Positions 57,553-64,000 of a DNA stretch of 64,000 bases are shown here, piece after piece. The stretch's first letter is position 1. The number at the start of each line of letters is the position of its first letter. The notes beneath the pieces were generated by a model, which saw only the letters and a program-made list of their open reading frames with translations, had not been told where the DNA came from and ran no database searches. The DNA comes from Verrucomicrobiales bacterium (lineage in GTDB: Bacteria > Verrucomicrobiota > Verrucomicrobiia > Limisphaerales > UBA9464). Made by a program: the position numbers and the translations under genes. The stretch covers positions 1 to 64,000 of the forward strand of contig JAIYBC010000042.1 in NCBI GenBank assembly GCA_027488845.1, read 5' to 3'.

Positions 57553-60500
57553 ATGAACTTTCTACGGATTGGGCTGATCACGATCGGCATTCTCGCCGGC
57601 CTGCGCGCGGTCGCGCAGCAGGCGGGTTCCCTGGACACCAACTTCGTCGCCGTTGCCGGCACCGACGCCGTGCCGAACCGGCTGGCCCCGTTGCCGGACG
57701 GCCGGGTCTACGTCGGCGGCGGATTCACCAACTACGGCGGGACCGGCAGGGCCTCCTTCGTCCGTCTGCTCCGCAACGGCGAGGTCGACACCGCCTTCAC
57801 CCTGCAACCGCTGCGCAAGGTCACGCCCGCCGTCATCCTCAACAACCAGGTCCTCGTTCCTGCCTCGACCAACGTCGGCGCGATCGCCGCGGCCATCGCG
57901 CTCCCGGACGGCCATGCGGTGATCGGCGGCGTCTTCTCCCACCTCGGCGCGACTCCGGTGAACAACCTCCTCCTCCTCGGCACGGACGGATCGGCGGCCG
58001 TGTCTTCCTTCGACATCGAGGGCCTCGAGGTCTCGTCGCTGTTGCCCGGTCCCGCCGGGACCTTCTACGTGGGCTGCAAGGGCAGCCTCGCGTCGGCGCG
58101 TCTGCCGCTGCTCCGCTTCCACGTCACCGGCGCACGGGACACCTCGTTCACCCCGCCCACCCTCGCCGAGCTCGGCTACCAGAGCGCCAATCCGTTCATC
58201 CTCGCCCAGGGGCCCGGCGACACGGTCTACGTCGTCCCCGCCGCCGCGGTGGGCTTCAACCCGGTCTCGGACATCCTACGGCTCACCGCCTCGGGTTCCC
58301 TCGACACCGGCTTCGCCGCCACCGGCAAGGCGTCCATCCCGTTCGCCAACTTCTCCAGCTTCGTCTCCGATCCCTCGGGCCGGCTGGTCTTCGCCAACGT
58401 CGGCTCCTACCGGGGTTCCGCACTCCCCCGGAAGATCAACCGCCTCAACCTCGACGGGTCCCTCGACTCCACCTTCCTCCCCACGGTCGATCCCGGCCAG
58501 GGAGGACGCGTCGTCGCGGCCCAGGCCGATGGCAAGGTCCTCTTCACCAGCGCCGCGGCTCCGGTCTCGCGTCTCAACGCCGACGGAACCCCGGACACCG
58601 GCTACGCCAATCCGGCCCTCGTGCCCATCCGCCAGACGCTGCTCTCGTTGACCCACTTCGCCCCCGCGCCGGATGGAAGCCTGTTCGCGGCCGGTCTGTC
58701 CTTCACGCCCACTTTCCAGGTCCGCAACGGCGCCTACCGCATCTTCGGTGACCCCAACACGCCACCGACCGTCTCCGGCCCGCCCCTGTCCCAGACCAAC
58801 ACCGTCGGCGCCCGCACGCGGTTCAGCGTGACGGCCCAAGGGGCCGCGCCCTTGGCGTACCAGTGGCACCGCAACGGCCAGGTCATCCCCGGCGCCACCG
58901 GGCCCAACCTCGTGCTCGATTCCTCGCCGGCCGAGGACGACGGCGCGCTCTTCCACTGCTTGGTCTCGAACGGCCTCGGGTCGACCCCGTCGGATCCTGC
59001 CCGCCTCACCCTCCTGCCCGCGACGGCAGGCAGCGTGTACCGCGAGACCGACACGCCCGTCGGCGCCGACTCCTCGGTGGTGGACCTCGAATGGGATGCC
59101 TCGGGACGCCTGCTCGCCGTGGGTGGCTTCACGAAGTTCCACGGCACCAACCGTGTCCGCGCCGCCCGCCTGGTCGACGAGGGCCGGCTGGTGGATCCGT
59201 CGTTCGAGCCCACCGGGATCAACAGCGTGGGCCTGCTCCAGTCCGTCTACCCGCTCGCCTCGGGCCGGGTGCTCGCCGTCGGCAGCGTCTCGCTCACCTA
59301 CTCCAACGTCGTCCACCAGGGCGTGCTCCGCCTCGGCGCCAACGGCGCGCTCGACACCTCCTTCAATCCCGCCGGCACCGGCGGCGATACCGGGACGGTC
59401 TTCTCCGAACTGGCCGACGGAAGCCTCTTCGTCGGCGCCTCCTTCTGGAACGGAATCCCGCTCCCCAACGGCTACGGACGCCTCTCCGCCGACGGCGTCC
59501 GCGACCCCGCGTTCGTCCCGTCCCCGGCGTTCGGTCCCACCCGCGTCGTGCTCGCGCTGCCCGACGGTTCGGCCCTCGTCGGAGGCCTCACCAACCTCTC
59601 CGTTCCTTCGCTCAACGGCAGCGGCGTGATCCGCCTGCGTCCGGACGGCTCGCGCGATCCCGCCTTCTACACCGGCCTGTTCCCCGGTTGGTCGCGGCCG
59701 ACCGTGACCGCGATCCTGCGCCAGCCCGACGGCCGGATCCTCGTCGCCGGCAGCTTCAGCCGCGACAACGTCCTGCCCTCCCGGACGATCGGCGTGATCC
59801 GCCTGCTCGAGGACGGCCGGATGGATCCTTCCTTCAACCCGGTGACCTCGCTGACGACCATCGACTCCGGCTCCGTGTCCGGCATCGGCCTGCAGGCGGA
59901 CGGACGGATCCTGATCCGCGGGAACTTCGGCAACGTCGGAGGATTCCCCCGCAACGGCGTGGCCCGGCTCTGGCCCAACGGCGTGGTCGATCCCGACTTC
60001 GCCCCGGGACGTCCCACCCGCGGAACCCTCGCCGGATCGGTGTCCGCCCTCGCGGTCTCGCCGTCGAACAACGTCTTCCTCGGCGGCGACTTCTTCCAGT
60101 TCGACGGCCTTCCCCGCACCAACTTCGTCCGGATCCACGGTGGCCCGTTGCAGCCGGTTCCCGCCGCCCCGGGCATCGGCAGCCAGCCGACGCGTGTCGT
60201 GGCCAAGGCCGGCACCGCCGTCACCCTCACCGTGGTCCCGACCGGCGACGGCCCGTTCCAGTACCAGTGGCGCCGCAACGAGACCCGCGGCTCGACGAAC
60301 TTCGTCGAGATCCCCGGCGCCACCAACGCCAGCCATGTGATGCCCGCCGTCCGCTACGGTCCCGGTCCGGATTCCGGCCTGTTCCAGGTCACGGTGATCA
60401 ACCCCGGCGGCTTCGCCGTCAGCTCCGACATCACGCTGCTCGTCGAGCCGGATCCCGTCGTCCCGGGCGCCGTGGACAACGCCTTCGCCCCCGCGGCGGC

Positions 60501-61731
60501 CAGCGGCATCCTCACCGGCCAGGCGCAGCTCGTCGCACCGGCTCCCGACGGACGCCTCTACGCCTCGCTCCGCACCACGCTCGTCCGCCTGCTCGAGGAC
60601 GGCACCCCGGATCCGACCTTCCGGGCACCGGTCGACCTCACCGCCATCCAGGACGGCGGCATCTCCGCCGTGAAGTGGCAGCCTGACGGGAAGATCCTCA
60701 TCGCCGGCCGCATGAAGGACGGCGCCTTGGCACGGTTGTTGCCGGACGGTTCCTACGATCCCGGCTTCGTCCGCACCCACCGCTACAACGGCGGATTCCA
60801 GAACGTCCCCTGGGAGATCGGACTCCAGCGCGACGGCCGCATCCTGCTCGCGGGCAGCTTCGAGAACTTCGCCGGCCGCCCCGTGAACGGACTGCTCCGC
60901 TTCCTGCCGGACGGCACGGTCGACACGTCCTTCCCGTTCACGGCCCTGGAAGCCGTCCTTCCGAATCCCACCCGCACCCTGCCCGGCACAGCGGTCTCCC
61001 TGCGGGTGCTCTCCGACGACCGCATCTACGTCGGCGGCGGGTTCAACCGCGTGGGCGGCGTGACCCGCGTCGGCGTGGCGCGCCTGAACCCCGACGGCTC
61101 GCTGGACACCTCCTTCGAACCGCCCACGAATGCCGCCACCCCGCTTGGCCAGGGCGGCAACATGCTGTTCTACACCCTCGGACCGGTGACGCCCCAGGGC
61201 GGCGTGTATGTGTTCGGCACCTTCCAGCCCGTGCCCGGCGGACGGACCGACTCCGCCCTGCGGCTCGCGCCGAACGGATCCGTCGACGACACCTTCCACG
61301 TCTCGACCGACTTCCAGATCAACTACGGCGCCGTGCAGGGTGACGGGAAGCTGATCGTCACCGGCCAGTTCACCCGGCTGAACGGGGAGAACCGTGCGGG
61401 CTTCGCGAGGCTCAACCTCGACGGGACGACCGACGGAACCTTCACGCCGGCCACCGGCTTCGGAGTCGGTTCGGCGATGGTGATCCTGCCCGACGGCAAG
61501 CTCATGGTCGGCGGCACCCGCTACTTCACCGGCATCGGCCCGTCGCTGCCGGCGCAGGAGATCGACTTCACGTTGCGGCCGGGCGGACTCGAGCTGAGCT
61601 GGCCCGCCGCGTATCGACTCCAGCGCGCCACCCGGCTTTCGCCGGCCGACTGGCAGGACGTCCCCGATCCGTCGCCGTTCGTCGTGCCGCTCTCCGGCCC
61701 CGGCGAGTTCTTCCGCGTCGTCCCGCGCTGA
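57553..61731 (+). CDS. Very large secreted delta-60-repeat (DUF5122) protein with Ig-like domains
   Basis: 1392 residues with a signal peptide (MNFLRIGLITIGILAGLRAVA, then QQAGSLDTNF). Delta-60 repeat units recur throughout, each combining LxPDGRVYVGGxF with the FxxLLRNGEVDTAF or LNLDGSLDSTF type, for example LPDGSALVGGLTN and RLNPDGSLDTSFEP; these form beta-propellers. Two Ig-like domains interrupt them, at about 403-486 (APLAYQWHRNGQVIPGATG) and 876-960 (GPFQYQWRRNETRG). The C-terminal 45 residues (AYRLQRATRLSPADWQDVP ... GEFFRVVPR) match the end of the LamG/TSP3 protein at 41231 in pattern and may be a shared export or anchoring tail. It lies downstream of the ECF/FecR pair and a palindromic site. 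Function unknown; likely an adhesin or surface layer component. Confidence 0.9.
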   Translation: MNFLRIGLITIGILAGLRAVAQQAGSLDTNFVAVAGTDAVPNRLAPLPDGRVYVGGGFTNYGGTGRASFVRLLRNGEVDTAFTLQPLRKVTPAVILNNQVLVPASTNVGAIAAAIALPDGHAVIGGVFSHLGATPVNNLLLLGTDGSAAVSSFDIEGLEVSSLLPGPAGTFYVGCKGSLASARLPLLRFHVTGARDTSFTPPTLAELGYQSANPFILAQGPGDTVYVVPAAAVGFNPVSDILRLTASGSLDTGFAATGKASIPFANFSSFVSDPSGRLVFANVGSYRGSALPRKINRLNLDGSLDSTFLPTVDPGQGGRVVAAQADGKVLFTSAAAPVSRLNADGTPDTGYANPALVPIRQTLLSLTHFAPAPDGSLFAAGLSFTPTFQVRNGAYRIFGDPNTPPTVSGPPLSQTNTVGARTRFSVTAQGAAPLAYQWHRNGQVIPGATGPNLVLDSSPAEDDGALFHCLVSNGLGSTPSDPARLTLLPATAGSVYRETDTPVGADSSVVDLEWDASGRLLAVGGFTKFHGTNRVRAARLVDEGRLVDPSFEPTGINSVGLLQSVYPLASGRVLAVGSVSLTYSNVVHQGVLRLGANGALDTSFNPAGTGGDTGTVFSELADGSLFVGASFWNGIPLPNGYGRLSADGVRDPAFVPSPAFGPTRVVLALPDGSALVGGLTNLSVPSLNGSGVIRLRPDGSRDPAFYTGLFPGWSRPTVTAILRQPDGRILVAGSFSRDNVLPSRTIGVIRLLEDGRMDPSFNPVTSLTTIDSGSVSGIGLQADGRILIRGNFGNVGGFPRNGVARLWPNGVVDPDFAPGRPTRGTLAGSVSALAVSPSNNVFLGGDFFQFDGLPRTNFVRIHGGPLQPVPAAPGIGSQPTRVVAKAGTAVTLTVVPTGDGPFQYQWRRNETRGSTNFVEIPGATNASHVMPAVRYGPGPDSGLFQVTVINPGGFAVSSDITLLVEPDPVVPGAVDNAFAPAAASGILTGQAQLVAPAPDGRLYASLRTTLVRLLEDGTPDPTFRAPVDLTAIQDGGISAVKWQPDGKILIAGRMKDGALARLLPDGSYDPGFVRTHRYNGGFQNVPWEIGLQRDGRILLAGSFENFAGRPVNGLLRFLPDGTVDTSFPFTALEAVLPNPTRTLPGTAVSLRVLSDDRIYVGGGFNRVGGVTRVGVARLNPDGSLDTSFEPPTNAATPLGQGGNMLFYTLGPVTPQGGVYVFGTFQPVPGGRTDSALRLAPNGSVDDTFHVSTDFQINYGAVQGDGKLIVTGQFTRLNGENRAGFARLNLDGTTDGTFTPATGFGVGSAMVILPDGKLMVGGTRYFTGIGPSLPAQEIDFTLRPGGLELSWPAAYRLQRATRLSPADWQDVPDPSPFVVPLSGPGEFFRVVPR

Positions 61732-61771
61732 GACGGCCTGACGAGGCGGCTGGGTGAGGCGCGGCAGCGTC

Positions 61772-61881
61772 GTGGAGTGCGCGAGTCCGCTCGCGCTTTC
61801 TGCGGCACCTGCCCAGCCTGCGATCTCCCTCGTTGATGCGCGTCCCGGGAGAGAAAGCGGCAGCGGACTGCCGCACTCCAC
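61772..61881. repeat. REP pair 1 (inverted), upstream of the transposase
   Basis: GTGGAGTGCGCGAGTCCGC... begins at 61772, with hairpin GCGCGAGTCCGCTCGCGC. An inverted partner ends at 61881 (hairpin GCGGCAGCGGACTGCCGC, then ACTCCAC). The pair shares a roughly 100-bp near-identical layout with pair 3, including TGCGGCACCTGCCCAGCCTG between the hairpins. Confidence 0.88.
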
Positions 61882-61950
61882 AACCTCGCGGAGGAAACGG
61901 GGCGCTGGATGCTCCTGATGCGGGTCATCCCGGCCCGAACAGACTCGGCC

Positions 61951-62520
61951 ATGGATCCGTCATCGCCGCCATGGCCGCATGCGCCCACCCACAAGCTGGG
62001 TCCGGCTGGGACCTTCTTTGTCACGGCCAGTACGCTGCATCACGCGCACCACTTCCGCGGCTCCGACCGCCTGTCGTTCCTGCAGCGGAGTCTGCTGGCA
62101 GTGGCTCGAGACTTTGGCTGGAACCTCGAAGCCTGGGCCGTCTTCTCCAACCACTATCACTTTGTGGCCCACGCACCTGAGATGCCCATCGGATCCTCCC
62201 GCTTGGCAGACATGCTGAGTGTCCTTCATGCCACCACCGCAGGTTGGATCAACATCCTGGACGGCGAGTCTGGACGTCAGGTTTGGTTCAACTATCGAGA
62301 AACCCAGTTGACCTACCAGAAGTCCTATCTCGCCCGGCTCAACTATGTGCATCAGAACCCCGTCAAACACGGGCTGGTTCCCATCGCAAACCGTTACCCA
62401 TGGTGTTCCGCGGGCTGGTTCGAGAAGTCCGCATCCCCGGCACAGGTGCGTTCGATCTATCGTTTCAAGACCGACCGGATAGAGCCCACCGACCGTTTCG
62501 AGGTGGCCTCCGATTGGTGA
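61951..62520 (+). CDS. REP-associated tyrosine transposase (RAYT, IS200-like Y1 family)
   Basis: 189 residues from the ATG at 61951 (MDPSSPPWPHAPTHKL), whose WPHAP-H-L opening fits the family; an earlier ATG at 61909 adds 14 residues inside the REP flank. The Y1 HUH motif is AWAVFSNHYHFVAH (His68, His70). The catalytic tyrosine should be one of Tyr126 or Tyr132 in SYLARLNYVHQNPVKHGLV, and the C-terminus WCSAGWF is typical. RAYTs bind and cleave REP hairpins and are thought to spread them. The gene is flanked by REP pair 1 upstream and by pairs 2 and 3 downstream, a complete REP-transposase locus. It appears intact. Confidence 0.92.
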   Translation: MDPSSPPWPHAPTHKLGPAGTFFVTASTLHHAHHFRGSDRLSFLQRSLLAVARDFGWNLEAWAVFSNHYHFVAHAPEMPIGSSRLADMLSVLHATTAGWINILDGESGRQVWFNYRETQLTYQKSYLARLNYVHQNPVKHGLVPIANRYPWCSAGWFEKSASPAQVRSIYRFKTDRIEPTDRFEVASDW

Positions 62521-62534
62521 GTCGCGGGAGCGTC

Positions 62535-62646
62535 CTCGAGTGCGCGAGTCCGCTCGCGCTTTCCAGGCATCTACCTGATCCAACGGCCTTGGTATCCGTC
62601 CACGCTCCCGCCCGAAGAGCGGTAGCGGACTACCGCACTCCACAAC
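62535..62646. repeat. REP pair 2 (diverged), downstream of the transposase
   Basis: The hairpin GCGCGAGTCCGCTCGCGC is retained, while the second hairpin is GCGGTAGCGGACTACCGC: two compensating base changes preserve the stem. The spacer between the hairpins differs from pairs 1 and 3. Confidence 0.88.
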
Positions 62647-62688
62647 CTTCCGGATATCCAAGGCGGCCGGGTGAGGCGCGGCAGCGTC

Positions 62689-62800
62689 GTGGAGTGCGCG
62701 AGTCCGCTCGCGCTTTCTGCGGCACCTGCCCAGCCTGCGATCTCCCTCGTTGGAGTGCGTCCTGGGGGAGAAGAGCGGCAGCGGACTGCCGCACTCCACA
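62689..62800. repeat. REP pair 3, near-identical to pair 1
   Basis: It has the same two hairpins and the same spacer wording as pair 1, including the upstream GTGAGGCGCGGCAGCGTC and downstream CAACCTCGCGG. Pairs 1 and 3 therefore form long direct repeats flanking the transposase. Confidence 0.9.
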
Positions 62801-62839
62801 ACCTCGCGGCCCGACAGGGTCGCACTGGCTGGAGCGTTG

Positions 62840-62858
62840 ACTGAATGACTCATTCAGT
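62840..62858. promoter_or_regulatory. TetR-type operator palindrome
   Basis: ACTGAATGACTCATTCAGT is a perfect palindrome around a central C, with 9-bp arms, located 12 bp upstream of the GTG start of the TetR gene. TGAATGA/TCATTCA half-sites are typical of TetR-family operators, and the position overlapping the start region fits autorepression. Confidence 0.85.
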
Positions 62859-62870
62859 TATCAAACGGCC

Positions 62871-63590
62871 GTGCCACGGTTGCGAGCGGACATCTCAGGG
62901 AAGCGGTTGAGGGAACTCGTCGAGGCGGCCCTGGGGGTCTTCTGCCGCCAGGGCTACGAGCGGTCGCAGGTCGCCGATGTCGCCAAGGTCATGGGCGTCG
63001 CCGTCGGCACCATCTACCTCTACGTCGAGGGCAAGGAGGCCCTGTTCGACCTCGTCGTACGCCACACGGCGTCCACGGACACGGACTGGCTCGACGACAT
63101 CGAGATCCCCGTCCCCGCGCCGGCTCCTGGCTCCACCGTGGAGTTCCTCCGCGGTGTCTTCGGGCGCGAAGGCCAGTGGCCCCATCTCCAGGCCGCACTC
63201 AGGGCCCGCCGCGCGCCGGACATCCGCGCCGAGCTCGACGGCGTGGTACGCGAACAGTACCGGCTGATGACCCGCCATCGCCGCGGCCTCGTCCTCCTCA
63301 TGCGCTCCGCCCTGGAGTTCCCCGGCCTCTCCGAGGTGTTCGTCCTCGGCCTCCGGAAACGCCTGCTCGAAGGCCTCGCCAAATACCTCGCCTCCCGCAT
63401 CGCCGCAGGCCAGGTGCGCCCGCTCCCGGATGTCGCCGCCACCGCGGCGGTCCTCACCCAGACGATCGCCTGGGCCAATCTCCAACGCCCCTTCGACCCC
63501 GGCCTGAACGCGCTCGCCGAAAAGGCCGTTGAGGACGCCACCGTCGACCTCATCGTGTACGGCCTTCTGCCCCACCCCACCCAGACATGA
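62871..63590 (+). CDS. TetR/AcrR-family transcriptional regulator
   Basis: 239 residues from a GTG at 62871. The N-terminal helix-turn-helix (about 10-58) reads LVEAALGVFCRQGYERSQVADVAKVMGVAVGTIYLYVEGKEALFDLVV, the TetR consensus with GTIYLYVxxKEAL. The C-terminal ligand-binding and dimerisation domain is helical with an Arg-rich region. A perfect palindrome lies directly upstream. The stop overlaps the ATG of the desaturase-like gene by ATGA, so the regulator probably controls that membrane oxygenase and itself. The ligand could be a fatty acid, sterol or toxic lipid; unproven. Confidence 0.93.
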   Translation: MPRLRADISGKRLRELVEAALGVFCRQGYERSQVADVAKVMGVAVGTIYLYVEGKEALFDLVVRHTASTDTDWLDDIEIPVPAPAPGSTVEFLRGVFGREGQWPHLQAALRARRAPDIRAELDGVVREQYRLMTRHRRGLVLLMRSALEFPGLSEVFVLGLRKRLLEGLAKYLASRIAAGQVRPLPDVAATAAVLTQTIAWANLQRPFDPGLNALAEKAVEDATVDLIVYGLLPHPTQT

Positions 63591-64000
63591 AGTTCCTCGA
63601 ACAGCTCCTCGGCAAGGACCGCTCCTTCCTCGAACGCTCCCTCGCCACCACCGTCGAGGTCGGCCTCCGCTACTTCCTCTTCGCCGGCATCGCCTGGATC
63701 CTCGCCTACTGGCTCTTCCGCAGCCGCTGGCTCCACCGCAAGATCATCGATCGCTTCCCGGCCTCCGCCGACGTCCGACGCGAGATCGGCTATTCGCTGA
63801 TGACGCTGCTGATCTTCGGCCTCATGGGTGCCGGCACCATCGCCGCCTCACGCGCCGGCTGGACGCGGATGTACTGGAGGTTCTCGGACTACGGCCAGGC
63901 GTGGTTCTGGGGCAGCGTGGTCTGCGCGATCTTCCTCCACGACACCTACTTCTACTGGACCCACCGGCTCATGCACCACCGGCTGTTGTTCCCGACCTTC
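63587..64000 (+). CDS. Fatty-acid hydroxylase / sterol desaturase superfamily protein (3' end outside window)
   Basis: The first 138 codons are present. Two hydrophobic segments (about YFLFAGIAWILAYWLF and LMTLLIFGLMGAGTIAA), with a third starting WFWGSVVCAIFLHD, precede the histidine box HDTYFYWTHRLMHH at about 122-135. This is the first HxxxH/HxxHH cluster of integral-membrane di-iron oxygenases that hydroxylate or desaturate fatty acids, sterols or carotenoids. The remaining His boxes would lie beyond 64000. The start overlaps the TetR stop (ATGA at 63587-63590). It probably acts in lipid modification under TetR control. Confidence 0.88.
   Translation, partial: MKFLEQLLGKDRSFLERSLATTVEVGLRYFLFAGIAWILAYWLFRSRWLHRKIIDRFPASADVRREIGYSLMTLLIFGLMGAGTIAASRAGWTRMYWRFSDYGQAWFWGSVVCAIFLHDTYFYWTHRLMHHRLLFPTF

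Noticed and set aside
58276-61881. 1201-codon open frame on the minus strand
   Set aside because: It is antisense to the delta-60 gene, and its repeats are only the reverse reading of that gene's repeats.

Overview
The window is about 64 kb of high-GC DNA (visually near 68-70 %), densely coding on both strands. The gene content points to a Verrucomicrobiota bacterium, plausibly of the Pedosphaera/Limisphaerales type. The evidence is two large secreted propeller proteins with a C-terminal CxxCH haem domain, PQQ-like propellers, LamG/thrombospondin-3 and delta-60-repeat surface proteins, an ECF sigma factor coupled to a FecR-LamG membrane protein, and many GTG starts. This lineage call is an inference; no rRNA or other phylogenetic marker is present.

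Layout. 1-8.6 kb (+): a tight biosynthetic operon with the end of an AMP-forming ligase, an AMP-ligase/carrier/thioester-reductase protein, a carrier/FkbH/carrier/thioester-reductase protein, a lipocalin-like protein and an NTF2-like protein. 8.7-17 kb: SGNH hydrolase, small membrane protein, P-II regulator, HAD phosphatase, deoxyhypusine-synthase-like enzyme, and two proteins of unknown role. 17-18 kb: a VapBC-like module whose toxin carries an in-frame amber codon. 18-25 kb (-): two PQQ-like propeller proteins separated by a four-helix-bundle cassette, a glycosyltransferase and the menaquinone enzyme MqnA. 25-29.6 kb: CorA overlapping an orphan sensor kinase, a lipoprotein methyltransferase, and an AT-rich islet with one small ORF. 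29.6-41 kb: two haem-domain propeller proteins, a DMFase-like protein, an acyltransferase with an ankyrin insertion, and an EEP phosphodiesterase fusion. 41-53 kb: LamG/TSP3 protein, flavin halogenase homologue, S9 peptidase, esterase and a large BNR/PA14 protein. 53-62 kb: a tandem pair of nucleotidyltransferases, then ECF sigma, FecR-LamG and a 1392-residue delta-60 protein. 61.7-62.8 kb: a REP-associated transposase with its REP pairs. 62.8-64 kb: a TetR regulator with a clear palindromic operator, coupled to a truncated fatty-acid-hydroxylase/sterol-desaturase gene.

How genes work together. The first operon looks like a short non-modular thiotemplate pathway. An acyl chain would be adenylated, loaded on a carrier and reductively released. 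A C3 glyceryl unit would be made by FkbH and also handed to a reductase. No ketosynthase or condensation domain is visible, so the way the two units are joined is open. Much of the remainder encodes exported oxidative or hydrolytic enzymes and repeat-rich surface proteins.

Intergenic DNA is rich in dispersed repeats: CCCTTCAA octamer arrays placed directly after stop codons, CGCCAAGGCGCC-type phrases, a 16-bp perfect inverted repeat framing the four-helix-bundle gene, and REP pairs around the transposase. No rRNA, tRNA or CRISPR array was found. All product calls come from reading motifs in the translated sequence, without database searches.
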